Shown: positions 16,228 through 25,505 of the stretch, in pieces | Layout: each line of letters starts with the position of its first letter | How positions within the stretch are numbered: position 1 is the first letter of the stretch | Source of the DNA: Luteimonas sp. BLCC-B24 | GTDB taxonomy: Bacteria > Pseudomonadota > Gammaproteobacteria > Xanthomonadales > Xanthomonadaceae | NCBI RefSeq assembly: GCF_028550595.1 | Contig: NZ_JAQQGN010000004.1 | Location: 62,001 to 126,000 of the forward strand | Length of the DNA stretch: 64,000 nt | Direction: 5' to 3' | The notes under the pieces: model-generated | Databases searched by the model: none | What the model was told of the DNA's origin: nothing | What the model saw: the letters and a program-made list of their open reading frames with translations, nothing else | Translations under genes and position numbers: made by a program

Positions 16228-16606
16228 GGAGTCTCCGTTCATACCGGTGCGGATGGAATGCGCGCGCTCCGCCCTGGAGCGGGCGGGTGCGGCGATGGTC
16301 GGCCCCCATCGCGTGCAGGCACGGCGAGTGCGGGCAGTGCGGGGACGGGACACCCGTCGAAGGACGGGGCAGGGGCGCCGGATCTGCGTGACACGCCACG
16401 TGGGCGGGCGCGATGGAGCGAAGGGCGCGGCGGGCGGCCGGATGGCGTCGTGACGCGGAACACCAAAATCCGGGGCAGGGCCCATGGTACGCCGATTCAC
16501 GCCGGGCTGCAGGCGTGGCTGAACGGAATGGCGGCAGGGGCACCGGCCACATGGCGCCGGCGCGACTCGGCGCGACCGGCGGCGATGCGCCGCCGGTCGC
16601 GGTGTC
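16228..16606. other. gene-free gap with a strong hairpin, 379 bases
   Basis: Between the small-protein unit and the TonB receptor, all on the minus strand. It contains the long hairpin annotated at 16571-16601 and presumably the small-protein promoter; no coding potential recognised. Confidence 0.5.
16571..16601 (-). terminator. 14-bp hairpin after the TonB receptor gene
   Basis: CGCGACCGGCGGCG and its exact reverse complement flank a three-base loop (ATG), starting five bases past the receptor stop. The stem is very stable but no T-run follows on the minus strand. Confidence 0.6.
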
Positions 16607-19201
16607 TCAGAACGTCCAGCCCACGCGCGCGTAGTAGAAGCCGCCGTTGAACCCGTAGGGCGAATGCACCGGATAGGCGGCGCCCGCGACCGACGCGCCC
16701 CAGGGATTGTCGACCGGCACCTTGTCGAAGAGGTTCTGCGCGCCGAGGTTGACGTACAGCCCGGATGCGAAGCGCCAGCCGATCTCGGCATCGACGATCA
16801 CCGCGCTGCCGTCGTAGATCGGCAGGCCGCCGTCCTCGACCCGGATCACCGCGCTGTCGACATGGTCTTCGTACCAGCTGCCGTAGTAGGCCAGACGCAG
16901 GTTGGCGTGGAAGACGTCGCGCCGGTGGTTGACGCTGAAATAGCCCTTGGTGCGTGGCAGCGACTCCTCGATCTTGTACACCCGGGCCTCGTCCACGAAA
17001 TCGGCGTTGAAGCGGTCGACACGGGTGCGGTTCCAGTTGCCGGCCAGCGAGTACGTGGTGGTGCCGCCGAAGTGGCCGGTGCGGAGGCTGGCGACCACGT
17101 CGAGCCCGGTGGTCGTGGTGTCGAAGGCGTTGCCGAAGTAGGTCACCGAGGTCAGCGAGGCCGCTTCCGCATTGCCCGATGCCACCAGCGCCGCACGTTC
17201 GGCGTCGGTGAGTTCGAAGCTCGAGCTCAACGCGATGCGGTCCTCGACCTCGATGCGGTAGCCGTCGACGGTCACCAGCCAGTCGCCGCTGCTCCAGACC
17301 AGGCCGGCCGAGTAGTTGGTCGAGTCCTCCGGCGTCAGCGGCTGCGCACCCTTGAGCGCGGCGATCGGGTTGGTCGGCGGCAGCGTGGCGATGTCGACCA
17401 GACCGGTACCCGCGAACGCGGTGGTGATCTGGCTGACGTTGGCCTGACCGGGCGTGGGCGCGCGGAAGCCGGTGCTGAACGCGCCGCGCAGCGCGAACGC
17501 ATCGGTCACGTCGTAGCGCGCCGTCAGTTTGCCGTTGGTGGTGCTGCCGAAATCGTCGAAGTCCTCGTAGCGCAGCGCGGCCGCCAGCAGCAGGGGCTCG
17601 ATGAAACGCGCTTCGACGTCGACGTACACCGCCCAGTTGGCGCGGTCGAAGCTGCCTGCGGTGCGCGGGCTGAAGCCGTTGAAGCCGTTGGAGCCGAGCG
17701 CGAACCCCTGTTCGGTCAGCGGGCCGATGCCGGTGGACGCCGCGTCGCCGGCGCGGATCTCGAACTCCTCCTTGCGCCACTCGGCGCCGGCCGAGAGGCT
17801 CAGCGGCTGGGTGGTGAAGCCGGTGTCGATGTCACGTCCGACATCGATGTTGACGCCGGTTTCGGTCTGCACGTTACCGCCCGGTGCGAACCGGAAGCCG
17901 GCCGGCTGGTTCGGCCCGAGCGATGCATTGACGGTGTTGTAGATCGTGAAGTCCACCTGGTTGCGGCCGTGGGTCGCGCTGACGTCCCAGTGCCAGTCGC
18001 CCCAGGTGCCCTTGAGGCCGCCGACCACCGAGCGGTCCTCGAGTTCGCCGCCGAAACGCGGCGTGAAGCCGCCCGGAAACACCGACAGGAAGGTGAAGCA
18101 GTTCGACGGCAGCGCCGCCACGGCCGCGCCCACGCCGGCATAGGGCAGAAGGCCGCCGCCTGCGTCGCGCAGTGGAATCACCGGGCAGCCCCCGGCGCCG
18201 GTGAGGTCGCCGACCAGGAGGGTCTCGCCGCCGTCGTTGGAATACACGCCCGAACGCGACGTCGGTGTGCGGTAGTAGAAGCCGCCATCGATCTCGCGCC
18301 TGGCGTAGTTGCCGAACAGATACAGATCCACCGCTTCGCCCGAAATGCCGAGGTTGGCGATGATCTTCAGATCGTCCTTCACCTTCGGCGAGCCCCAGAT
18401 CTGCGCCGGGTTGGGAATGTCCGGATAGCCGGCCGCGGCCGCTTCGGCCGCGTCGTCCCGCTGCACGCTGCGCGAGGTGTCGTCGGCCTTGCGCCATTCG
18501 GCCGTCAACGTGGCGAAGCCTCGCTCGGTCAGCGGCAGGCCGATCTGCGCGCTGTACTGCTGGGTGAAGCCGTCGCCCTCGTAGAACTGGCCGGCGAAGG
18601 CTTCGGCCGTGCCGCCTTCACGCGATTGCTTGAGGCCGAAATTGATCACGCCGGCGATCGCATCGGAGCCGTACTGCGCGGCGGCGCCGTCGCGCAGCAC
18701 TTCCACCTGTTCGAGCGCGAGCGAGGGAAACACCGACAGATCGGGCCCCTGCGCGCCGTCGGACAATCCGTGGCCGAGGAAGGTGATCACCGCCGAGCGG
18801 TGGAAGCGCTTGCCGTTGACCAGCACCAGGGTGTTGTCCGGCGGCAGACCGCGCAGATTGGCCGGGCGCACGAGGCTGGCGGCGTCGTCGATCGGAATCG
18901 TGCTGACATTGAACGACGGCACCAGCACGCGAAGCTGGTCGAGCGCATCGGTGGCGCCCTGGCCACGGAATTCCTCGACGCCGATGATGTCGATCGGCAC
19001 GGAGGACTCGGCTTCCGAGCGCGGCTGGTTGCGTGATCCGAGCACCGATACGGTGTCCAGCGACGTGGTGCTCTGCTGCGCGGCGGGCGCGCTCTGGGCG
19101 AATGCGCTGCCGCTTCCTGCGAGTACGGCGACCGCGAGTGCGGTTCTGACGGCGTGGGCCAACTGCGAAATTGCGACCTGCGGGTTCCTGCGGTCTTCCA
19201 T
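16607..19201 (-). CDS. TonB-dependent outer-membrane receptor
   Basis: 864-residue outer-membrane transporter powered by TonB. A signal peptide ends at AFAQ near residue 36; the TonB box region lies near LDTVSVLGSR; the plug domain spans about residues 60-190 (NLRGLPPDNTLVLVNGKR and QVEVLRDGAAAQYGSDAIAGVIN are plug hallmarks); the rest forms the 22-strand barrel and ends with an aromatic residue (GWTF), as outer-membrane proteins do. The ATG at 19201 is preceded by GAGGA. The substrate is not evident; no siderophore or carbohydrate genes are adjacent. It resembles the large receptors abundant in Xanthomonadaceae and sphingomonads. Confidence 0.92.
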   Translation of the reverse strand: MEDRRNPQVAISQLAHAVRTALAVAVLAGSGSAFAQSAPAAQQSTTSLDTVSVLGSRNQPRSEAESSVPIDIIGVEEFRGQGATDALDQLRVLVPSFNVSTIPIDDAASLVRPANLRGLPPDNTLVLVNGKRFHRSAVITFLGHGLSDGAQGPDLSVFPSLALEQVEVLRDGAAAQYGSDAIAGVINFGLKQSREGGTAEAFAGQFYEGDGFTQQYSAQIGLPLTERGFATLTAEWRKADDTSRSVQRDDAAEAAAAGYPDIPNPAQIWGSPKVKDDLKIIANLGISGEAVDLYLFGNYARREIDGGFYYRTPTSRSGVYSNDGGETLLVGDLTGAGGCPVIPLRDAGGGLLPYAGVGAAVAALPSNCFTFLSVFPGGFTPRFGGELEDRSVVGGLKGTWGDWHWDVSATHGRNQVDFTIYNTVNASLGPNQPAGFRFAPGGNVQTETGVNIDVGRDIDTGFTTQPLSLSAGAEWRKEEFEIRAGDAASTGIGPLTEQGFALGSNGFNGFSPRTAGSFDRANWAVYVDVEARFIEPLLLAAALRYEDFDDFGSTTNGKLTARYDVTDAFALRGAFSTGFRAPTPGQANVSQITTAFAGTGLVDIATLPPTNPIAALKGAQPLTPEDSTNYSAGLVWSSGDWLVTVDGYRIEVEDRIALSSSFELTDAERAALVASGNAEAASLTSVTYFGNAFDTTTTGLDVVASLRTGHFGGTTTYSLAGNWNRTRVDRFNADFVDEARVYKIEESLPRTKGYFSVNHRRDVFHANLRLAYYGSWYEDHVDSAVIRVEDGGLPIYDGSAVIVDAEIGWRFASGLYVNLGAQNLFDKVPVDNPWGASVAGAAYPVHSPYGFNGGFYYARVGWTF

Positions 19202-19572
19202 GCGCTGCGTCCTCGGATTCGGTTCGTGGTCCCCCCCGTTCCGCGCCAGCTGAAGCTCTTGATTGCTGCGCCGCAGCAGGATTAACAGCATTTAAACGAA
19301 ACCGCAATATGCAGGACACGGAACTCTGATGCGCGTTCCCACCGCGTCTCGCGCGTGACCACGAGCTGGCGCGGGGCAGGTGTGCGGCAACGTGCCAGTC
19401 CGCCGGGACCTCGGGACGCTCGGCGTTCCGCTCGCCGTATGCCGCTGCATGCCGGCCGGTCAGCAACCGCCCGCTCGTCGCCACCACGCGCGGCCAATGC
19501 GCGGATCGGATCCGACGTTCGACGATTGCGGACGGCCTCCGCGCCCACGGCCAGCGACGCCGGGGCCGAGAC
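19202..19572. other. gap upstream of the TonB receptor, 371 bases
   Basis: The stretch 19278-19312 is strikingly AT-rich for this genome (contains TTTAAA and ATTAAC on the plus strand) and is the likely promoter of the receptor gene about 80 bases downstream, but spacing of any -35/-10 pair is poor. The remainder (19313-19572) shows no gene. Confidence 0.45.
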
Positions 19573-20658
19573 TCACTCGCGCGGCGGGCGGGTCTTCAGC
19601 AGGTCCAGCTTGGCCTGGTACTGCGCGGTGCCGTCGCGATCGGCGAGATTCCGCGCTGCCGTCAATGCGGCGACCGCGGCCTGCGTATCGCCCTGCTGCA
19701 GCAGGGCGCGGGCGAGCGCGAAGTGGAAGCGATGCTCACCGGGGTGCAGCCGGATCGCGCGCCGGTAACGCTGCACGGCGGTCGCGAGATCGCCACTCGC
19801 TTCGGCCTGGGCGCCGGTGACGAACTGGTGGAACGGGTCGCGCCTGAGCAGGCGATCGCTGCGCAGCTGCAGCGGGCGGGCGCGCGCGCTGTCGCCCTGC
19901 CGGGTATAGAACTGGGACAGATTGGCGAGCGCACCTCCGTGCGCGGGATCGCGTTCGAGCGCGGCCCGGAAGTGGCGCTCGGCCGCGGCGTCGTCACCAT
20001 GTCGCAGGGCGAGCACGCCGGCGTTGTTGAGACCGCTCGCCGAGGTCGGATCCAGCCGCAGCGACATCGTCATGTAGGGCGCCGCCTCGGTAGGCCGTCC
20101 GTCCATCGCGAGCTCCATGGCCCGGTTGCTGTAGTAGAGCGCCAGCAGCGTGTCGTCGCCGATCGTGTGCGGTGGGGTGAGCGTCAGGATCTCGTTCGAT
20201 GCCACGTCGATCGTGTAGCGCCGCTGCTGCACGCGCACGCCGGTATTGACGTGATCGGTGCGCACCAGATGCAGGTTCTCCTGGCGCCACGACAGCACGT
20301 CGTCGATCTGCTGGGCATACGCCTCGAGACCGGCTTCGCGGGCCAGTGCGAGGGTCAGCAGGGTGAAGCTGAGGCAATTGGCCTTGCGGGTGCGGAAGGC
20401 CTGATCGACCGTGTGCGTCGCGGCATGGTCGTACTGCATGCCGAGGCCCCGCTGCGTGTCGAACAGGAAGACCATCATCAGGTCGAGACGTGCGCTCGGC
20501 GAGGGGCTGCGATCGGTCACCGCGGCGCGGAAGGCCTGTCGCAGCTCCGGCGACAGGGCCATGACCTCGGCGGGCGCCGGTGGCGTGTCCGCGCGCGCGG
20601 CCTGTGCGCCGGCCGCACCCGCGATCATCAGGATTGCCACACGCAGCCAGCGTCCCAT
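19573..20658 (-). CDS. exported transglutaminase-like/TPR protein
   Basis: 361 residues with a signal peptide ending ARA near residue 23. Residues 60-150 resemble a transglutaminase-like fold: a cysteine in KANCLSFTLL, a histidine in DHVNTGVR and an aspartate in YTIDVAS supply a possible Cys-His-Asp triad. Residues 170-340 are tetratricopeptide repeats (LNNAGVLALRHGDDAAAERHF and two further copies). Such proteins are thought to act in envelope protein processing or complex assembly. ATG at 20658 has AGGTGG a few bases upstream and starts the leader; an ATG six codons earlier is possible. Confidence 0.75.
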   Translation of the reverse strand: MGRWLRVAILMIAGAAGAQAARADTPPAPAEVMALSPELRQAFRAAVTDRSPSPSARLDLMMVFLFDTQRGLGMQYDHAATHTVDQAFRTRKANCLSFTLLTLALAREAGLEAYAQQIDDVLSWRQENLHLVRTDHVNTGVRVQQRRYTIDVASNEILTLTPPHTIGDDTLLALYYSNRAMELAMDGRPTEAAPYMTMSLRLDPTSASGLNNAGVLALRHGDDAAAERHFRAALERDPAHGGALANLSQFYTRQGDSARARPLQLRSDRLLRRDPFHQFVTGAQAEASGDLATAVQRYRRAIRLHPGEHRFHFALARALLQQGDTQAAVAALTAARNLADRDGTAQYQAKLDLLKTRPPRE

Positions 20659-21011
20659 GTCCACCTCGACGGCCATGTGCCGGCCGCGCGTTCGAGTCTA
20701 GACCGCCTGCGGCGCGGCGTTCGCGTGCTGCGGTGTTCGCCCGACGGACGGTCACTCGCACGCGCCCGTCGCATGTAGGTCCATTCGAAGCATCGCGAGG
20801 CGGCGTCTCGATGTCCGTGTCCGCCGCGGGGCCTGCGCGGCCGGCTGCCTGCGCCGCGCGTCGTGACGGGCGGAGACGCGGCCTGCCGAGGAGACGGGCG
20901 GCCCCCACGCGGCGTCGCCCTGCGTGCCGGGTCGGCGCCGCCCGATGCTCGAGGCGCCGCCTGGACGCGCGCGCCGCGCTAGTCTGTCCCGTCGCTTCAC
21001 AGGAACGCCCG
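20659..21011. other. divergent intergenic region, 353 bases
   Basis: Separates the TPR protein gene (minus) from the threonine synthase gene (plus). No recognisable gene or repeat. AGGAA at 21001-21005 is the ribosome site for thrC. Confidence 0.5.
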
Positions 21012-22232
21012 ATGACCGATTTCAGCGCCTTGTCGCATCTCGTCTGCTCGCGCACCGGGGCGCATCACGACGCGGACACCGTGCAGAACCTGTCCCCGGC
21101 CGGCGCACCGCTGCTGGCGGCCTACGATCTCGAGCGCCTGGCGGCGACCTGGCGGCCGGAGCACCTGCACGGGCGCACCACGTCGCTGTGGCGCTGGCAC
21201 GAACTGCTGCCGGTGCGCGATCCGGGGCACGTGGTCTCGCTGGGCGAAGGCGGCACGCCGGTGCTGCCGATGCCGCGGCTCGGGCGGGCGCTCGGCATCG
21301 ATGCGCTGTCGCTGAAGGACGAAGGCATCGTGCCGACCGGCTCGTTCAAGGCCCGCGGCGCGGCGGTCGGGGTCTCGCGCGCGAAGGAACTGGGCGTCAC
21401 CGCGCTGGCGATGCCGACCAACGGCAACGCCGGCGCCGCATGGGCGCTGTACGCCGCGCGTGCGGGGATCGCCGCGACGATCGTGATGCCCAGGGATGCG
21501 CCGTCGATCACCCGCAACGAAGTCGCGAGCGCCGGCGCGCAGCTGTATCTCGTCGACGGTCTGATCAGCGACGCCGGGAAGATCGTCGCGCAGGCAGTGG
21601 CCGATGGCGGGCTCTACGACGCCTCGACGCTGAAGGAGCCGTACCGGATCGAAGGCAAGAAGACGATGGGCCTGGAACTCGCCGAGCAGTTCGACTGGCA
21701 ACTGCCCGACGTGATCCTGTACCCCACGGGCGGCGGCGTCGGTCTGATCGGCCTGCACAAGGCGTTTGCCGAACTCCGCGCGCTCGGCTGGATCGATGCC
21801 GCGCGGCCGCCGCCGCGGCTGGTCGCGGTGCAGGCTGCGGGCTGCGCGCCGATCGTCGAGGCCTGGACGCGCGGCGCGACCGAGTCGGCGTTCTGGCCGG
21901 CGTCGCGCACAGTCGCCTTCGGGCTCAACGTGCCCAAGGCGCTCGGTGATTTCCTGGTGCTCGAGGCCCTGTATGCCAGCGCGGGCTGCGCCGTCGCGGT
22001 GGACGATGCCGCGCTGCTCGCCGCGCAGCGCCAGGCCGCGGCGCTGGAAGGCACGTTCGTCTGCCCGGAAGGCGCGGCGCTGTTCGCGGCCGCCGCGCAG
22101 TTGCGCGAATCGGGCTGGATCCGTGCCGGCGAGCGCGTGGTGGCGCTCAACACGGGTGCCGGCATCAAGTATCCCGAGACGTTCGACGCGGCACCGCCGC
22201 TGCTGCAGCCCGGTGACCGCCTGCCGCGCTGA
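21012..22232 (+). CDS. thrC: threonine synthase (PLP-dependent)
   Basis: 406-residue fold-type II PLP enzyme, expected to convert O-phosphohomoserine to threonine. The PLP lysine lies in PTGSFKARG near residue 115; a glycine-rich phosphate loop GGGVG is near residue 243; TNGNAG near residue 140 binds cofactor. The N-terminal cysteine/histidine region leading to LLAAYDL is that of the plant-like threonine synthase group. Homoserine pathway genes are not adjacent, so a paralogue acting on a related substrate cannot be excluded. ATG at 21012 follows AGGAA. Confidence 0.82.
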   Translation: MTDFSALSHLVCSRTGAHHDADTVQNLSPAGAPLLAAYDLERLAATWRPEHLHGRTTSLWRWHELLPVRDPGHVVSLGEGGTPVLPMPRLGRALGIDALSLKDEGIVPTGSFKARGAAVGVSRAKELGVTALAMPTNGNAGAAWALYAARAGIAATIVMPRDAPSITRNEVASAGAQLYLVDGLISDAGKIVAQAVADGGLYDASTLKEPYRIEGKKTMGLELAEQFDWQLPDVILYPTGGGVGLIGLHKAFAELRALGWIDAARPPPRLVAVQAAGCAPIVEAWTRGATESAFWPASRTVAFGLNVPKALGDFLVLEALYASAGCAVAVDDAALLAAQRQAAALEGTFVCPEGAALFAAAAQLRESGWIRAGERVVALNTGAGIKYPETFDAAPPLLQPGDRLPR

Positions 22233-22264
22233 GCGCGCGGTTCCGGCCACGGCGTTCCGGCCGA

Positions 22265-22894
22265 TCAGGACAGCGCGTCGGAGGCGATCACGTGGACGCC
22301 TGCCGGGGCCTCGAGCGCGGCGGTGAGCAGCGCATCGGCGATGTGCGGGGCCGGGTTGATGCGCCACTTCACCGGCAGCAGCGGATGCAGCGCACCCAGG
22401 ATCCGCGCGGCGAGCGCCTCGCCGGTGCGCCGCTCGTCGCGCTCGCCGCCGATCAGCCCCGGGCGCACCAGTGTGAGCGACGCGAAGCCCAGCGTACGCA
22501 GCGACGTTTCCAGTTCCCCTTTGACCCGGTTGTAGAACACGCGCGACGCCGGGTCCGCCCCCATCGCGGAATTCAGCGCGTAGGTCGGCGTGCCGTGCCG
22601 CTGCGCGAGCGCGGCGATCGCCAGCGGGTAGTCGTGGTCCACCCGGCGGAACGCGGCGCGCGAGCCGGCGGCCTTCATGGTCGTGCCCAGCGCGCAGATG
22701 ACCGCATCGGCCCGCCACCAGGGGGCATCACCGGGCAGGGCGTCGAAGTCGACCACCGGCGCATCGAGCTTCGGGTGCGCGGGCACGGGACGCCGCGTGG
22801 GAGCGACCACGTGTCCGACACGTGGATCGACCAGCGCACGGGCGAGCACGTGCCGGCCCACGAGGCCGGTCGCACCGGCCAGAATCAATCGCAT
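22265..22894 (-). CDS. NAD(P)-binding Rossmann protein (HTATIP2/YbjT-like)
   Basis: 209-residue atypical short-chain dehydrogenase. The N-terminal GATGLVGRHV binds the dinucleotide; ALGTTMKAAGS near residue 72, SAMGADPASRVFYNRVKGELE near residues 108-128 and LVRPGLIGG near residue 145 are those of the HTATIP2/NAD(P)H-binding oxidoreductase group, with YNRVKGE holding the Tyr and Lys of the active site. Convergent with thrC; probably monocistronic. Substrate unknown. Confidence 0.82.
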   Translation of the reverse strand: MRLILAGATGLVGRHVLARALVDPRVGHVVAPTRRPVPAHPKLDAPVVDFDALPGDAPWWRADAVICALGTTMKAAGSRAAFRRVDHDYPLAIAALAQRHGTPTYALNSAMGADPASRVFYNRVKGELETSLRTLGFASLTLVRPGLIGGERDERRTGEALAARILGALHPLLPVKWRINPAPHIADALLTAALEAPAGVHVIASDALS

Positions 22895-22985
22895 CGTGGT
22901 TCTCCATCGAATGCCGGGCGCAGGCCCCGGCGCAGTGGCACGAGCCTAGCGCGCGGTGCCGGTTCGGCCGGTGAGCGCGCGCGCC

Positions 22986-23603
22986 TCAGTCCGTGGACGC
23001 GGTCCGGCCCGAACGCAGCGCCAGCCAGCACAGGGCGACGGTGGTGGCGTCCCCGAGCGCGCTGTGCCGGCCGAGCACCGGCACGCCCAGTGCGTCGGCG
23101 ATGCGTGGGAGTTCGAGATTCGGCGGCACGTCGGGCCGCGCGCGTCGCGCCCGCGTGGCGTACTGCTCGGCCAGATCCACCCTCGGCTGCGGCAGGTTGA
23201 ACCCGGTGAGCGCGCGCACGTGCGGCGCCAGCATCGCGATGTCGAACGCGAGGTGGTAGCCGAGCAGCGGACGGCTGCCGAGCCAGTGCAGGAACGCGCG
23301 CACCGCCGGCGTGACCGACAGCCCGTCGGCGGCTTCGTCCGGGGTGATGTGATGGTGGCGGATGGAATCGATGCCGAAGGCGCGATCCGGACGGATGCGG
23401 CACTCGAAGCGCTCCGACACACGGACCGCGCCGCCGTGCACCGGCACCGCGGCGAGGCTGAGGATGTGGTCGCGCTGCGGATCCAGACCGGTGGTCTCGA
23501 GATCCAGGCTCACCCAGGTGTCGGCCGGCGGCGCCTGCAGCAGGCCGGCCCATTCGCCGTCGCCATGCTGCCGGCGCAGCCACCAGCGGCGCAGCCGGTC
23601 CAC
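22986..23603 (-). CDS. DnaQ-like 3'-5' exonuclease (DEDDh)
   Basis: 205-residue nuclease of the DnaQ/RNase T superfamily. The acidic and histidine residues are present: SLDLETTG near residue 30 (Asp and Glu of Exo I), GYHLAFDIAML near residue 117 (Asp of Exo II), and HSALGDA near residue 182 (His and Asp of Exo III). The start is a GTG immediately after the upstream gene's stop (one base between), so translation is coupled to the cNMP/CBS/DUF294 protein. This pairing recurs in proteobacteria, often beside acetate metabolism genes, which are absent here. Target nucleic acid is unknown. Confidence 0.88.
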   Translation of the reverse strand: MDRLRRWWLRRQHGDGEWAGLLQAPPADTWVSLDLETTGLDPQRDHILSLAAVPVHGGAVRVSERFECRIRPDRAFGIDSIRHHHITPDEAADGLSVTPAVRAFLHWLGSRPLLGYHLAFDIAMLAPHVRALTGFNLPQPRVDLAEQYATRARRARPDVPPNLELPRIADALGVPVLGRHSALGDATTVALCWLALRSGRTASTD

Positions 23604-23604
23604 G

Positions 23605-25437
23605 TCAGTCGGCCAGATGGAAGGCGCGCCGCACGTGGTCGCGGAAGTCCTTGACCACGTGCAGCGCGTCGCGCAGCAGTTCGCGGTCGAGACGGCGCAG
23701 GTGTGCGGTGTCGATGCGGTTGTCGGGCGCCGCGCCGGCGTCGAGCGCGGCGAGCTGTGCATCGAGGCGCATGCGCTGGAACACGTTCAGGGCCTGCGGC
23801 AGATCGCGGCCCAGTGCCGGCGACAGCGCGCCGCGCGCGGCGAGCGCATCGCAGCGCTCCAGGCTGCCGGTCGCGGCGATGCCGTGGCGCAGCGCCAGAC
23901 AGCGCAGGCCGTGGACGACGGGAAAAATGCCGCCTTTCTTGAGGTCGGTGCCGTCGGCCGCGGTGCGCATCCGGCCGAAGAACGTCAGCGGTGGATCGAA
24001 GGCCAGCGTGGCACGGGCCAGGTGATGCAGCAGGATCTCGTCGCCGCCGAGGGCCATCAGGCTGTCCTTGACCGGTGCGAACAAGGCCGCGTTGCCGGCC
24101 ACGGGGCGGGCGTCGAGGGCGATCGACAGATCCAGCGCCGCCTCGCCGCCGTGGCGCTGACGCCAGTGGTCGATGCGCGCCTGCCAGTCGCGCGCGGTCA
24201 TGCGCCAGTGCGGATTGTCGACCATCACGCCACCGGGGCAGGGCGGATAGCCGACGCGGTCCAGGGCCTCGCTGAAACGCGCCATGGCCTCGGGCAGGCC
24301 ATCCCAGTCCAGATCGTCGGCGATGACCAGGGCGTTGTCCTGGTCGGTCTTGAGCAGCTGCTCGCGCCGGCCCTCGCTGCCCATCACCAGCAGGCAGATG
24401 CGGTCGCGATGCTCGGCCGGCACCACCAGATCGAACAGACGCGCCATGACCCGGCTGTTGAGCGCGCTCACCAGCTCCATGAGGTAGGGCATGCGCGCGC
24501 CGTGCGCGGCCAGGCTGCGCACCAGCCCGGTCATGCCGGACGCGGCGGCCGCGATCTCGTCCATCGAGCGCGCGCGCGCCAGACGCAGGCTGATCAGATG
24601 CGAATGGCTGGCGAAATGCGACAGCACCTCGGCGATGCCGAGCGTGCCGCGGATCGCGCCGTCGCGATCGCGTACCACCACGCGGTCGATGTGGCGCTCG
24701 GTCATGCTGATCAAGGCCTGGAACAGCACCTCGCTGGTGCCGATGCAGACCAGCGGCCGGCTCGCGAGCGCCCCCACCGGGGCATCGAGCGGAAGCCCGC
24801 GCAGCGTCAACGCTTCCAGCAGATCGGTGCGGGTGACGATGCCCGGTTCCGCATGATCGGGATCCTCGACCAGCAGGCAGTCGACGCGCGTGCGGTGCAG
24901 ATGGGCCGCGGCCTCGGCGATGGTGGTCGTCGACCCCGCGCACTCGGCCGGCGCCAGCTGCGCCTCGCCGACCTGGGTGACCATCAGCTCGGCGGCTTCG
25001 CGGCGCTCGCGCGTGTCGCCCGCCAGCCGGCCCTTCACCGCCAGACCCTCGTTGAAGTAGGCGGCGAAGCGCGGGTAGTCCGCGATCAGCCCGCGGAAGG
25101 TCTCGGCCGGAATCAGGAAACTCAGCACGTCGGAATCGGTGCGGTAGCTCAGCCGCGCGCGTCCGGCCATGACCGCCCAGGCGCCGAACACGTCGCCGGG
25201 GCCGTAATCGGCGAAGCGGCGGTCGGCGCCGCTGTCGTCGCGCTGGTAGGCGTGCACCAGGCCCTTGAGGATCACATGGGCGTGCGCCGACGCCCGGCCG
25301 GCCTCGATCAGCGTGGTGCCGGCCGGATGGAAGCCGATGTCGACGCGCGCCTGCAGCCGCTCGCGGCCGGCGTCGTCGAGCAGATCGAACGGCGGAATGC
25401 TGAGATCGAGTCCGGGCACGGGATCCATGCGCCGCAT
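23605..25437 (-). CDS. cNMP-binding, CBS-pair, DUF294 nucleotidyltransferase-like signalling protein
   Basis: 610 residues with four parts: cyclic-nucleotide-binding domain (about 20-130), two CBS domains (about 155-280), a DUF294 nucleotidyltransferase core with GSEGRREQLLKTDQDNALV near residue 355 (the GSxGRxE...D.D metal motif) and an all-alpha DUF294 C-terminal region. The layout suggests a cytoplasmic enzyme or regulator that senses a cyclic nucleotide and adenine nucleotides. ATG at 25437 is preceded by GGAGG at good spacing. It heads a two-gene operon with the DnaQ-like exonuclease. Related proteins in other gammaproteobacteria accompany acetyl-CoA synthetase and acetate permease. Confidence 0.88.
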   Translation of the reverse strand: MRRMDPVPGLDLSIPPFDLLDDAGRERLQARVDIGFHPAGTTLIEAGRASAHAHVILKGLVHAYQRDDSGADRRFADYGPGDVFGAWAVMAGRARLSYRTDSDVLSFLIPAETFRGLIADYPRFAAYFNEGLAVKGRLAGDTRERREAAELMVTQVGEAQLAPAECAGSTTTIAEAAAHLHRTRVDCLLVEDPDHAEPGIVTRTDLLEALTLRGLPLDAPVGALASRPLVCIGTSEVLFQALISMTERHIDRVVVRDRDGAIRGTLGIAEVLSHFASHSHLISLRLARARSMDEIAAAASGMTGLVRSLAAHGARMPYLMELVSALNSRVMARLFDLVVPAEHRDRICLLVMGSEGRREQLLKTDQDNALVIADDLDWDGLPEAMARFSEALDRVGYPPCPGGVMVDNPHWRMTARDWQARIDHWRQRHGGEAALDLSIALDARPVAGNAALFAPVKDSLMALGGDEILLHHLARATLAFDPPLTFFGRMRTAADGTDLKKGGIFPVVHGLRCLALRHGIAATGSLERCDALAARGALSPALGRDLPQALNVFQRMRLDAQLAALDAGAAPDNRIDTAHLRRLDRELLRDALHVVKDFRDHVRRAFHLAD

Positions 25438-25505
25438 TGTGCCTCCAGCCGGCGTGCGATGCGTCGCCGTACACTCCGATGACTCGCCAGCGCCGGAGGC
25501 CCCCG

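Noticed and set aside
16228..16606. Possible start of the small-protein gene far upstream (long minus frame to 16791 or 16552)
   Set aside because: The long frames cross the TonB receptor end; the ATG at 16227 with GGAGA and the TTG at 15970 with AGGAGA explain the two small genes.
16664..19036. A 790-residue plus-strand frame
   Set aside because: Antisense of the TonB receptor, whose motifs, signal peptide and barrel ending are decisive.
19278..19312. A -35/-10 promoter for the TonB receptor
   Set aside because: AT-rich and well placed, but the best boxes are only about 15 bases apart and poor matches; kept as a remark in the gap entry only.
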